Part shown: positions 17,442 through 26,142 of the stretch, piece by piece
How positions within the stretch are numbered: the first letter of the stretch is position 1
Layout of the letters: every line of letters begins with the position of its first letter
NCBI RefSeq assembly: GCF_021502585.1
Contig: NZ_JAKFGM010000001.1
Location: forward strand, 868,001-932,000
Length of the DNA: 64,000 bases
Direction: 5' to 3'
From: Sphingomonas cremea
Lineage (GTDB): Bacteria; Pseudomonadota; Alphaproteobacteria; Sphingomonadales; Sphingomonadaceae
Notes under the pieces: generated by a model
What the model saw: the letters and a program-made list of their open reading frames with translations, nothing else
Database searches by the model: none
What the model was told of the DNA's origin: nothing
Made by a program: the position numbers and the translations under genes

Positions 17442-19632
17442 GGGGGATCATCAGAATTTCGGTACGCTTTCGGTCGAGGGCGCCATAGCCATAAGCTTTG
17501 TAGCCATAGCCGCCCAAATCCTCTTTCGACTTTGTCAAAACGGCGCCGAGAATATGCGCTCCTGACCCGCCGAGCATTCGAAGCGCCTCGAGCGCTGCCT
17601 TATGTCGCGTTTTGCCGCTTTCAATGACAAGCATGATATTTCCGACGACAGAGGCGAGTAACAGCGCATCCGCCAAGCCGGCCACGGGCGGTGCATCGAC
17701 GATGACGATATCGAACTGCGAAGTGACTTCTGAGAGAATCTCCTGGAAACGACCGGTCGACAAAAGGTCGGCAGGATTTGGAGGCAGCGGGCCGCTGGGC
17801 ATCAGCCACAGGTCGGAGAATTGAGTCGGTACGACATGGCTCCGTGCCGATTCCTCCTCTCCCGTCAGCAATCTGGTCAGGCCGACTTTGTCCGATGCCG
17901 CTTTAAAGGCCGGCTTGCGAAGATCCCCGTCGACCAGCAAAACCGATACGCCGCGCCGCGCGAAATTTTGAGCAACTGCCAGTGCCGAGGACGATTTACC
18001 CTCTCCCGAGCGCGTGCTGGTGACGAGCATGGACTTCGGCAAGCCCTCCTCGGTGCTGAATCGCAGCGAAGCGACAACCGCCGAATAGGCCTCCGAAACG
18101 ATCGAGCGGGGATCCTTCAGCTCCTCGATGAAGCTCTCTTGACCCAGGGTTTTCGGAATAGCGCCAAGACAAGCGAGCCCGAGCTTATTGCGGACATCAT
18201 CGCGCGTCTTGATCGTGTCATAGAGATATTCGAGTGCGACCGCCGCCGCCAGCCCACCGGCAAGGCCGAGCCCTAGCCCCATCAATAGGTTCAAAAGCAG
18301 GTTGGGCTTATATGGTCCCCCGGGAAGATCGGCACGATCGACGATCGATACCGGCGATGTGCCGACGCCGCCTGCAACGCCAACCTCCTTGTAGCGCTGC
18401 AGCAGCGCATCGTAGAGGCTGCGATTGGTATCAACTTCCCGCTGAAGTATGGTGTACTTGATGCTCCGTCCCCGCAGGTCGAGCACCGCACCCTTGAGCC
18501 CCGCGACACGCCCACGCAGCGCATTTTCCGCCGCTTGCGCACCACGAAACTCGGCCAGCAACGTATTGGTCCGCCCTGATGTTGCTCGTGACGCCTCACG
18601 AGATATCTGACGATCGAGTTCGTCAATCCGCGACCGAAGGCTGACCATGTCCGGATGGTCCGGTTTCATCAGGGTGCGCTTATCCTGATATTCGGCCTCC
18701 AGCGCGGCGCGCGACTGGCGCAGCAACTGCGTACTGGCATTGACATCGGAGGTCACGCCGACCGCAACGCCCGAACGATAAGCACCTTCTGCCGCTACGC
18801 GGCGCGCGGTGGCCTCAGCCAGTGCCCTGTTCAGGGCAATCAATGATTCCCCCTGCAGCGAGTTGGTGTCGCCGTTCGACCTGCCGTCCTCCCCTCCCCC
18901 GGTGCTGATGATGCCTTGTGCCTGGGCATAAGCTACCAATTGCCGTTCCGATTTTTCCAGGTCGGTGCGGGTCCTGGCGATCTGCCGCTCAAGGAAGTTG
19001 CGGGCATAGGCCGAGGCTTCATAGCGCCGCTGGAGATTGGAATTGATAAAACTTTCGGCGATCTGATTTGCAATCGCTGCTGACAGCTGAGGCGATTCCG
19101 CGTCGAAGCTGTATTTGATCAGCTGCCCTTCCTCCGGGACCTCAACGTTCAGCCCCCCGGCAACCTTGGCCGCCGCCAAACTAAGCCTGGATGCTGCATC
19201 CCCACCCTTGCCGACGAATTCCGGGTTATTGGCAAGGTTGAGATCTTGCGCTGCGCGTTGGGCGATGCTGCGGCTCGACAGTAGCCCGACCTGGGTAATC
19301 ACATAGTCCCAATTGTTGATCCCGGACGCCGTTCGCTCGCGCGATTGTTCGTCCATGATCTCGACCGTCGGCGGGCTTACTTCGAGCGTTACCCAGGACC
19401 TGTAAATCGGCGTGGTCAGCAGCGTCACGACAATTGATCCGACAATGCCAAGCGCAATTGCACCAAGGATCAGCCACCTCCAGTTGGAGATAATCCGGAG
19501 CAGCGCGGCGAAATCGAGCCCTGGCCCATCGCGCGAAGGATCCGGCACGGGCCCAACTCCACGCCTGGAGTCGGGAGAGTAACGTTCTACGGCCCAGGGA
19601 TCGCCGTCGGGAATTGCCAGGTTGTTATTCAC
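17425..19632 (-). CDS. Polysaccharide co-polymerase and tyrosine autokinase (Wzc type)
   Basis: A 735-residue protein with an N-terminal Wzz domain flanked by membrane helices (about 55-80 and 440-465), a long coiled-coil periplasmic part (about 200-400) and a C-terminal BY-kinase. Kinase motifs are STRSGEGKSSSALAVAQ (Walker A), VLLVDGDLRKPAF (Walker A') and FDIVIVDAPPV (Walker B). A C-terminal tyrosine cluster, GGYGYKAYGYGAL, is the autophosphorylation target. It controls EPS chain length and export with Wza. It begins with GTG at 19632, 38 bp after wza, and overlaps the TPR gene. A metallophosphatase gene in the same operon could be its regulatory partner, though that is not shown. Confidence 0.93.
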   Translation of the reverse strand: MNNNLAIPDGDPWAVERYSPDSRRGVGPVPDPSRDGPGLDFAALLRIISNWRWLILGAIALGIVGSIVVTLLTTPIYRSWVTLEVSPPTVEIMDEQSRERTASGINNWDYVITQVGLLSSRSIAQRAAQDLNLANNPEFVGKGGDAASRLSLAAAKVAGGLNVEVPEEGQLIKYSFDAESPQLSAAIANQIAESFINSNLQRRYEASAYARNFLERQIARTRTDLEKSERQLVAYAQAQGIISTGGGEDGRSNGDTNSLQGESLIALNRALAEATARRVAAEGAYRSGVAVGVTSDVNASTQLLRQSRAALEAEYQDKRTLMKPDHPDMVSLRSRIDELDRQISREASRATSGRTNTLLAEFRGAQAAENALRGRVAGLKGAVLDLRGRSIKYTILQREVDTNRSLYDALLQRYKEVGVAGGVGTSPVSIVDRADLPGGPYKPNLLLNLLMGLGLGLAGGLAAAVALEYLYDTIKTRDDVRNKLGLACLGAIPKTLGQESFIEELKDPRSIVSEAYSAVVASLRFSTEEGLPKSMLVTSTRSGEGKSSSALAVAQNFARRGVSVLLVDGDLRKPAFKAASDKVGLTRLLTGEEESARSHVVPTQFSDLWLMPSGPLPPNPADLLSTGRFQEILSEVTSQFDIVIVDAPPVAGLADALLLASVVGNIMLVIESGKTRHKAALEALRMLGGSGAHILGAVLTKSKEDLGGYGYKAYGYGALDRKRTEILMIPHEAGH

Positions 19633-19670
19633 TGGCGACCGTTCGCGGGGTTGCTGGCCGCGCCATATCG

Positions 19671-20381
19671 TCAGAATGGCCTGAAGATGGCGAGGAACGG
19701 AAGGGTATTAAGTATCTGCTTTTGCGCTGCCTTTACCGACGATCCGTCGATTACAACAATATCGCCCGCATAAACCTGCGGATCCGGGGCTTCCCCGCGG
19801 CGGATACTGGTGAGATCGAATCCCGCAGCCTGGCGCTTGCCGCCGATGCTGCGGAATATCGCGACCCGGCGGGCATTCGCCTCAGGACTGGTGCCACCGG
19901 CGGCCGCCACAACTTGCATGAGCGTGGTCGGGCCATAGACCGGAAATGATCCCGCCCTGTTGACCGCGCCATCCACCGTGACATTTCGACGTGTCGAAGT
20001 CTTGATCCCGACGCTGACGTCAGGATTTTCAAGATATTTCTCGCCCAGCTTCCGGGTCAGCGCTTCATCGAGCTGCTCGGTCGTGAGATCGAATGCCGGG
20101 ACTTCGCCGATTAGCGGCATGGAGATACGGCCAGCCAAGTCCACTTCATAATCTCCCGACAGATCGGGCATTTTAAAGACCTTGACCGTCAATATGTCCA
20201 TCGGTGCAATCTTGTATCCCGCTTCCAGCGGCACCAGTTCCGGTGCGTCTGGAGCCCCGAAACTCGCAACATTGTAGGGTATGGGGCCGCCACGGCTGTC
20301 AGCGCAACCGGCGAGCGAGATGGCAGCGGCAAAGGATGCGGCCAGCGGTAAAAAGAAGTCAGGCTTTACAGCTAGTTTCAC
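19671..20381 (-). CDS. Polysaccharide export outer-membrane lipoprotein (Wza type)
   Basis: A 236-residue exporter. A signal peptide ends in the lipobox ISLAGC, with Cys26 as the lipid-modified residue. The poly_export domain starts at GYKIAPMDILTVKVFKMPDL and is followed by SLBB-like repeats (NVTVDGAVNRAGSFPVYG and DPQVYAGDIVVIDG). It forms the outer-membrane channel for EPS. The GTG at 20381 is preceded by a strong GGGGAGG ribosome site 5 nt away. wzc follows after 38 bp. The 87-bp gap upstream, between it and the phosphatase gene, shows no clear promoter by eye. Confidence 0.92.
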   Translation of the reverse strand: MKLAVKPDFFLPLAASFAAAISLAGCADSRGGPIPYNVASFGAPDAPELVPLEAGYKIAPMDILTVKVFKMPDLSGDYEVDLAGRISMPLIGEVPAFDLTTEQLDEALTRKLGEKYLENPDVSVGIKTSTRRNVTVDGAVNRAGSFPVYGPTTLMQVVAAAGGTSPEANARRVAIFRSIGGKRQAAGFDLTSIRRGEAPDPQVYAGDIVVIDGSSVKAAQKQILNTLPFLAIFRPF

Positions 20382-20468
20382 GATGCCTCCCCGCCATTAC
20401 GCGCGACTACCTTAATGAAGCATCCTCGGACTAATTCCTACTGTTCTAGTGGGTCGGAATCAATGCGT

Positions 20469-21233
20469 TCACCGGGACGATTCCGTCACAGCGGTATCAA
20501 GGGTCCAGCGTTCTTCGCCATCCAATACCAGCGCCGTCAGGATACCGGTTCGGTAAGCGCCAGTGTCGATTCCGACGCGATTGGGCTGCACATCCACGCC
20601 ATCGGTAATGGTATGGCCATGGACAACGACAAAGCCATGCTCCCCTTGATGGTCGAGAAACGGCGCGCGTATCCATCGCAGATCGGACTGGCTTTGCATC
20701 GACAGCTCAACTCCGGGGCGGATTCCGGCATGAACGAACAGATAGTCGCCAAATGTCAGCGTGTCGGCGAAGCTAGCGATGAAGCGGACGTGCTCAGCGG
20801 GAATGGCTTCCTTGATCGTCCTCAAAGCCGCCCGCTCGTCGAGGTCGGCAAGGGTAGCTGGGTCGCCGCCATAACTTCGCAGACATTCCGCTCCCCCGTA
20901 TTTCAGCCAACTGTCCAAAATTCCGCGCTCGCCGGCCAAAAGGCGGAGCAGCACCTCCTCGTGATTACCCGCAAGGCAATAGGGCTGGAGCACATCATGA
21001 CGGTGGGTACGAAGCCTCTCGACAACCCCGCGTGAATCGGGTCCGCGATCGATCAGATCACCAAGGAGGACCAGCACCGCCTTGCGAGCCGGCCTTCGTT
21101 CCAAGTCTTCGTCGATCACTTCCAGGAGCCGGTCCAGCAGGTCGAGCCGACCGTGAATGTCTCCAACCGCATAGGCGCGATGGCCACAGGGAGTGGATGA
21201 GCCCCTTGCCTCTTGTTTGCGCCGATTGAACAT
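20469..21233 (-). CDS. Metallophosphoesterase, serine/threonine phosphatase-like (PrpA/PP1 type)
   Basis: A 254-residue calcineurin-like phosphatase. The three signature blocks are intact: GDIHG (24-28), GDLIDRG (58-64) and GNHE (89-92), with VHGHTITD later supplying further metal-binding histidines. This set fits bacterial PP1-like protein phosphatases, although diadenosine tetraphosphatases look similar. It is placed 6 nt after a glycosyltransferase stop and before wza-wzc on the same strand, so it is probably expressed with the EPS machinery. A role in dephosphorylating EPS regulators is suggested by position only. Confidence 0.82.
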   Translation of the reverse strand: MFNRRKQEARGSSTPCGHRAYAVGDIHGRLDLLDRLLEVIDEDLERRPARKAVLVLLGDLIDRGPDSRGVVERLRTHRHDVLQPYCLAGNHEEVLLRLLAGERGILDSWLKYGGAECLRSYGGDPATLADLDERAALRTIKEAIPAEHVRFIASFADTLTFGDYLFVHAGIRPGVELSMQSQSDLRWIRAPFLDHQGEHGFVVVHGHTITDGVDVQPNRVGIDTGAYRTGILTALVLDGEERWTLDTAVTESSR

Positions 21234-21239
21234 CGATGC

Positions 21240-22400
21240 CTAAACCCGCGCCGGCGACAGCAGTTGCTTCACTGCATTGAGATAAGCGCCAGTGACTTTC
21301 TCCTCGCCGAATTCCCGCTCGACTAGCGCCCTGCCCGCGCGCCCCATTTCGTCTCGTCGCGCAATCCCCATCATGGCCATCTGTCTCAATGCTCCGGCGA
21401 GGGATTGGGGATCGCGCGGCTTGCATAACAGGCCGTTCACTCCTTCCTGAACGATCTGGCGATTGCCCGGGACATCGGTCGCCACCAGCGGTCGGCCCAT
21501 TGCCGCCGCTTCGAGCAGCGAACGCGGCATGCCTTCGCGGTAAGATGGAAGTACCACTGCCGTCGCTTCTGCAATATGAGGCCGGACATCTTCGACACTG
21601 CCGAGATGTTCGACCCATCCGTGCTCAATCCACTCGCGAAGCTCATCTGCCTTTATGCCGCTGCGATTGCCCTCATCGATCGGGCCGAGCAGCTGGAATT
21701 TCCAATGAGGCTGTTCGGATCGAAGGCCCCGCGCCGCCTCGACAAAGTCGCGGACGCCCTTATCGCCGAGCAAGCGACCAACGAACAGGAATCGCACCAA
21801 TCCCTCGACCGGCTGAGCTGCGGGTACGAACCGGTCCAGATTGACGCCCGACCCAGGCAGCAAGTGCGATTGGCCGGGCCGGACTATGCCCCTGGCTTCG
21901 AACAAGGCGAGGTCGTCAGGGTTTTGGAAAAATACGATCGGGCACCTGCGGAAGGCGAGCCGGTAGAGCAGACTGACGAAACGCGACAGCAGGCCATCGT
22001 TCATGAAGGCCGTGCCCAAGCCGCTTACATTCGGTAAGATCGATACGCCCGCTACGTTTGCTGCCAACGATCCATAAATGTTGGGCTTGGCGGTAAATCC
22101 CAGGAACATGACTGTGCCCGTGCGGCGGAACAACCTGAGGTAATCGAGCCATAGCACGGCATCGACGATGGGATTAAGTCCGGATCGGTCGACCGCGATC
22201 TCGGCGGTTTCCGCTCCGCGAGCCTCGGCCCATTCCACGTCAGCTTGAGGGGTCGCAATAACCACCCGATAGCCGTGGTCCACGAGTGCCTCGATCAGGC
22301 TGCTGCGAAAATTTGCGATGTTCCAAAAGCTGTTGGCGGAGATGAGGATCGACTTTGGCGCCCGCGACTGCACTGCTTTCGCAAACTTCCGCTGCCCCAT
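21240..22400 (-). CDS. Glycosyltransferase, GT4-like (first gene of the wza-wzc operon)
   Basis: A 386-residue GT-B glycosyltransferase. I use the ATG at 22400 (MGQRKFAK, then SILISANSFWNIANFRSSL), which has a GGTGG ribosome-binding sequence just upstream; an extension to 22484 looks unlike the family. VRFLFVGRLLGDKGVRDF opens the donor domain, and SYREGMPRSLLEAAAMGRPL carries the E-x7-E donor motif. It is the first gene of a minus-strand run (glycosyltransferase, phosphatase, wza, wzc, TPR, ligase) in which all gaps are short or negative, so this end probably holds the operon promoter. Confidence 0.9.
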   Translation of the reverse strand: MGQRKFAKAVQSRAPKSILISANSFWNIANFRSSLIEALVDHGYRVVIATPQADVEWAEARGAETAEIAVDRSGLNPIVDAVLWLDYLRLFRRTGTVMFLGFTAKPNIYGSLAANVAGVSILPNVSGLGTAFMNDGLLSRFVSLLYRLAFRRCPIVFFQNPDDLALFEARGIVRPGQSHLLPGSGVNLDRFVPAAQPVEGLVRFLFVGRLLGDKGVRDFVEAARGLRSEQPHWKFQLLGPIDEGNRSGIKADELREWIEHGWVEHLGSVEDVRPHIAEATAVVLPSYREGMPRSLLEAAAMGRPLVATDVPGNRQIVQEGVNGLLCKPRDPQSLAGALRQMAMMGIARRDEMGRAGRALVEREFGEEKVTGAYLNAVKQLLSPARV

Positions 22401-22625
22401 TCCACCCTCGCATTCGCAATCCAACGTTGGACTGCTGACGGTTGAACCATAGGTAGCAGGACGGCATCCGGCCAGCCCGTGCAATGGCGGATTTTCGGTA
22501 ACACCTTCTGTAGAATGCCAGCATTTCTAGAGAATCGGTGTCTCAATTGCTCGACATCGGCTACGTTAAGTGGTGGAACTCCAAAGCGAATAGCCGCCGC
22601 ACGCAGCCGTATGTGGAGTAGTTTA

Positions 22626-22955
22626 ATGCCCGGTTTCGCCCGCAACCTCGCCGCTGCCTCCGCCGCCGTTGCACTTTGCTCGGCTTCAGCAGTTGCCACG
22701 GCGTCAACCGCAGCGACCACGTCGCCTGCGCCGATTGTTTCGGCATCTTCAAATCCATGGATCACGCTCAGTGCGCTGACAACCAGATCTGCGGCAGATT
22801 CGGGTGCCGCGGCCGCACAGGACGGGGGCAAGGAGGGCGATCCTCCGAAAGAGCCACTTGTCGTTATCCTCGCGACGATCGCGACTGCTGTCTACATCCT
22901 GCTCCAGGATGATGATGACAAGCTGGGCATCGAGCTTCCAGTTAGCCCGTCCTAG
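22626..22955 (+). CDS. Small exported or membrane protein of unknown function
   Basis: A 109-residue protein beginning at ATG 22626. The N-terminus is signal-like (MPGFARNLAAASAAVAL), rich in Ala, Ser and Thr through about residue 60. A second hydrophobic segment, LVVILATIATAVYILL (about 78-93), is followed by the acidic run QDDDDK. A charged linker, DGGKEGDPPKEP, separates the two. The layout suggests a cleaved signal plus a C-terminal membrane anchor, or two membrane passes. I recognise no family. It diverges from the EPS operon across 225 bp (22401-22625), which holds no other credible gene and should contain both promoters. Confidence 0.6.
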   Translation: MPGFARNLAAASAAVALCSASAVATASTAATTSPAPIVSASSNPWITLSALTTRSAADSGAAAAQDGGKEGDPPKEPLVVILATIATAVYILLQDDDDKLGIELPVSPS

Positions 22956-23001
22956 CCTTTGCTAATTTCCGAATGAATATCGGACGAGCAGGTATTTCCA
23001 G

Positions 23002-23421
23002 CTACAGCCGCCTCCCAGGCTCTGGCGGCGAAAGCAATGCGAATTCGGGAATCTCAGCGGTTATGGGGTCGCCCTCTTCGTCGACCAGTACATAATGGCC
23101 GCTCATCGTACCCGCCGACGTCTCAAGCGGGCATCCAGACACATAATCATAGCTATCGCCGGCGGTAATCACCGGCATCTCGCCGACTACTCCCTGCCCC
23201 CGCACCTCATGAATATTTCCTCGGCCGTCGACAATTTTCCAGTAGCGCTCCAGTAACTGGACAGTCCGCTCGCCGCCGTTCTCAATCCGGACATGGTAAG
23301 ACCAGAACCATCGCCCCTGCTCCGGGGCGGATTGCTCGGGCAAATAGCTGACCGCAGCACGCACCGTGAGCTCGCCACTGACCGCGACATGAGGGAATAG
23401 CAGTGCAAGCGTGTCGGCCAT
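23002..23421 (-). CDS. apaG: ApaG domain protein
   Basis: A 139-residue ApaG-family protein, a fibronectin-like beta fold linked in Enterobacteria to Co2+ resistance and Ap4A metabolism, with no settled biochemical role. Family signatures are WFWSYHVRIENGGERTVQLL, then HEVRGQGVVGEMPVITAGDS and YVSGCPLETSAGTMSGHYV, the last two being the most conserved ApaG blocks. The length is normal. It is the last gene of a minus-strand run uvrC-recO-apaG, with an 8-nt gap to recO. The 46-bp gap to the convergent small gene shows no strong terminator. Confidence 0.93.
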   Translation of the reverse strand: MADTLALLFPHVAVSGELTVRAAVSYLPEQSAPEQGRWFWSYHVRIENGGERTVQLLERYWKIVDGRGNIHEVRGQGVVGEMPVITAGDSYDYVSGCPLETSAGTMSGHYVLVDEEGDPITAEIPEFALLSPPEPGRRL

Positions 23422-23429
23422 GGCAGACG

Positions 23430-24167
23430 CTAGGCCCGTCCGGCAGCTCGGCGCAAGCGGTCAACAAGCCGCACCCGACTATCCGCAACTGACGCCGACC
23501 GGTCGGTGAGCAGATCGCGCAGCAGGAAATGGCCGGTGAGTTCAAGCCCGTCGAGGATGTCCGGCCAGGGAGCGGCTCCGCCGTCACGGATGAAATGCGG
23601 CAACGGTAGGAGCTTGCCGGCATAGGGCACCGCAGTCGCCGCGCTCACCGCCCGTCCCGACCGAGGGCTTACAGCGACCAAGTCACTGCTGCTGCCTGAC
23701 ACCGCGCAACTTTCCAGATCGAGCCCAAAGCCCAGCTCCGCCAGCACCAACAGCTCATATCGGACAAGTGCGGCGCCCCATCCCGACGCCGATGGCGCGG
23801 CCTCTACCGCCGAGAGCAATCCGTCGAGCGCCGCGTAAATGCGCGAATAAGGCTGGCCCTCAGGCAAAGCCGTAGCGGTCAACGCGCATGCCCAGTCTAT
23901 CGCTACCGCGGGCAATGGCTCGGCCATCAGCGGTCCCCGGCTGTGCAGCAATTCCACAGTAGCTTGAGGCAATTGCGCCTCAGTTCGTGCGGTCAACGTA
24001 GCTTGAACCTGGTTACCGGGCAGCAAGACCGGCCGCAGTTGCCGCCCCCTGGCACCGCGGACATAGCCAGCCTGGAGCCCGTGATCGGGAGTCATCAGGC
24101 GCGCGACCGCACCATGTTCACCATGCGGGCGCAACGCGACGACAAGGGCTGGCGTTGAAAAACGCAT
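23430..24167 (-). CDS. recO: DNA repair protein RecO
   Basis: A 245-residue RecO, the RecF-pathway mediator that loads RecA on SSB-coated DNA. The N-terminal OB domain starts TPALVVALRPHGEHGAVARL and contains GYVRGARGRQLRPVLLPGN, a typical RecO segment. The C-terminal domain carries RYELLVLAELGFGLDLESC and ends with a helical HFLLRDLL segment. The cysteine motif of the zinc-binding RecO subtype is incomplete. Its ATG shares one base with the uvrC stop (TGATG), so repair genes uvrC and recO are translationally coupled here. Confidence 0.93.
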   Translation of the reverse strand: MRFSTPALVVALRPHGEHGAVARLMTPDHGLQAGYVRGARGRQLRPVLLPGNQVQATLTARTEAQLPQATVELLHSRGPLMAEPLPAVAIDWACALTATALPEGQPYSRIYAALDGLLSAVEAAPSASGWGAALVRYELLVLAELGFGLDLESCAVSGSSSDLVAVSPRSGRAVSAATAVPYAGKLLPLPHFIRDGGAAPWPDILDGLELTGHFLLRDLLTDRSASVADSRVRLVDRLRRAAGRA

Positions 24168-26104
24168 CAGCCTCTCGGGTGGAAAAAGTCGTAGATCAGG
24201 CGGGCCATTGCCTTGCTGATGCCGGGTGCACGTTCGAGGTCATCAAGCGCCGCACCCTTCACCGCTCGCGCGGTGCCGAAGTGCATGAGCAGTGCTCGCT
24301 TCCGGTTGGGGCCGATGCCGGGAACCTCATCGAGGCTCGACGTTGTCAGGCTTTTTGCCCGCTTCTGCCGATGTGTGCCGATTGCGAAGCGATGCGCTTC
24401 ATCGCGCAACCGCTGAAGGTAAAACAGCAATGCCGCATTGGGAGGGAAGGTTACCTCCCGCCCACCGGGCAGATGAAAGACTTCCCGCCCAGCATTGCGG
24501 TCGGGCCCCTTGGCAACTCCGACCACCGGCACGTCATGGACGCCAGCGCCCTCCAATATCTCGCAAACCGCCGAGATTTGCCCTTTTCCGCCATCGATTA
24601 GCAGCAGGTCCGGCCACTCGCCACCAGTCCGGTCAGGGTCGTCTTTCTCTAACCGGGCGAAGCGCCGCTCCAGCACCTCGCGCATCATTCCGAAGTCGTC
24701 GCCGGGCGTAATGCCCGATTTGATGTTGAATTTACGGTAGGCGTTCTTGCGGAACCCCTCGGGCCCGGCGACGATCATCGCACCAGTGGCATTGGTGCCC
24801 ATGATGTGGCTGTTGTCGTAGACCTCGATGCGCTTTGGCGGCTCGGGAAGCTCGAAAACCTCGGCCAACTCGCGCAACAGTTCTCCCTGGGTCGTCGACT
24901 CCGCCATCCGTCGATCGAGCGCTTCCTCCGCATTGCGTCGCGCCTGGTCGATCAGCTTGCGGCGAGCGCCGCGCTGAGGTTGCGAGATTTCGACTTTGTG
25001 GCCAGCACGTTCGCACAGCGCCTCGGCGATCAGTTCTGCCTCAGGCAAATCACGATCGAGAAGGATGCGCCGCGGGGGTGGGACTTCTTCGTAAAATTGT
25101 ACGAGGAAGGTGCTCAGCACCTCGTCCTCGGGAACATCGGCAGTGTGTGCGGGAAAGAAGCTTCGATGGCCCCAATTCTGGCCGCCGCGGATGAAAAAGG
25201 CCTGGATGCACATCTGTCCTGCCTTGCCAGCCAGCGCGAAGATATCGCCGTCGCCGAGCCCCTCGGCATGGACCGTCTGGCTGCCCTGGACATAAGTGAG
25301 AGCCCGCAACCGGTCGCGATATACTGCGGCCAGCTCGAAATCCTGCCTTTCAGCCGCCTCGGCCATCTGCTTGCCAAGCCGCGCCTGCACGCCGGTCGAT
25401 TTACCGGCCAGGAACAGCTTCGCGTCAGCAACCAGGTCCGCATAATCCGCCTCGCTGATCCGACCAACGCATGGCGCCGAACAGCGGCGAATCTGGTAAA
25501 GCAGGCAAGGTCGGGCTCGATTGGCAAAAAAACTGTCAGAACAGCTTCTTAGCAGGAATAGTTTCTGAAGCGCGTTAAGCGTACTGGTGACCGACCCTGC
25601 GCTTGCGAATGGACCAAAATACTGACCTTTGGCGCGCCGTGCGCCGCGATGCTTCTGCACTCGCGGAAAGGCATGATCCTCGCGCAGAAGGATAAAGGGG
25701 AAACTCTTATCGTCGCGAAGGAGTACATTGTACGGCGGCCTGAAGCGCTTGATCAGCTGCGCTTCGAGGAGCAGCGCCTCAGCTTCGGTCCGCGTGGTGA
25801 CGATCGTCATGGATCTCGTCTGGGAGACCATTCGCTGCAGCCGTTTGGGCAGCCGCGCGACTTGGGTATAGCTGTTTACCCGGTTCTTCAGTGTCCGCGC
25901 CTTGCCGACGTATAGGACATCGCCCTTGGAATCCTGCATGCGATAGACGCCCGGACGCGCCGGCAGCGTTTTCAGCACGTTGCGGATTGCCTTGGTCCCC
26001 GCATCCAAGTCAGGCGCATCCGAGCCGCGGAGCGCGTAGGTCGCATTCTCCTCGTTAAAGCGCTCCGAAGCGCGCGGGTGGTCGGGTCGGTCTGCCTTGC
26101 TCAC
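24167..26104 (-). CDS. uvrC: Excinuclease ABC subunit UvrC
   Basis: A 645-residue UvrC, the dual-incision nuclease of nucleotide excision repair. The N-terminal GIY-YIG domain is seen in RPGVYRMQDSKGDVLYVGKA. A cysteine cluster (RPCLLYQIRRCSAPCVG) follows, then the UVR motif region (ARLGKQMAEAAERQDFELAA). The RNase H-like C-terminal nuclease has EVYDNSHIMGTNATGAM and LLLIDGGKGQ, and a helix-hairpin-helix pair (VPGIGPNRKRALL) ends it. The start is a GTG at 26104, with an N-terminal tail of about 40 residues before the GIY-YIG domain. Confidence 0.96.
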   Translation of the reverse strand: MSKADRPDHPRASERFNEENATYALRGSDAPDLDAGTKAIRNVLKTLPARPGVYRMQDSKGDVLYVGKARTLKNRVNSYTQVARLPKRLQRMVSQTRSMTIVTTRTEAEALLLEAQLIKRFRPPYNVLLRDDKSFPFILLREDHAFPRVQKHRGARRAKGQYFGPFASAGSVTSTLNALQKLFLLRSCSDSFFANRARPCLLYQIRRCSAPCVGRISEADYADLVADAKLFLAGKSTGVQARLGKQMAEAAERQDFELAAVYRDRLRALTYVQGSQTVHAEGLGDGDIFALAGKAGQMCIQAFFIRGGQNWGHRSFFPAHTADVPEDEVLSTFLVQFYEEVPPPRRILLDRDLPEAELIAEALCERAGHKVEISQPQRGARRKLIDQARRNAEEALDRRMAESTTQGELLRELAEVFELPEPPKRIEVYDNSHIMGTNATGAMIVAGPEGFRKNAYRKFNIKSGITPGDDFGMMREVLERRFARLEKDDPDRTGGEWPDLLLIDGGKGQISAVCEILEGAGVHDVPVVGVAKGPDRNAGREVFHLPGGREVTFPPNAALLFYLQRLRDEAHRFAIGTHRQKRAKSLTTSSLDEVPGIGPNRKRALLMHFGTARAVKGAALDDLERAPGISKAMARLIYDFFHPRG

Positions 26105-26142
26105 AAACCAGACTTAGGGACTTCCATCGCGCCTTGCGAGAG

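Noticed and set aside
24806-25552. 248-codon plus-strand frame opposite uvrC
   Set aside because: Shadow of uvrC, whose GIY-YIG, UVR and nuclease motifs are all in the minus-strand frame.
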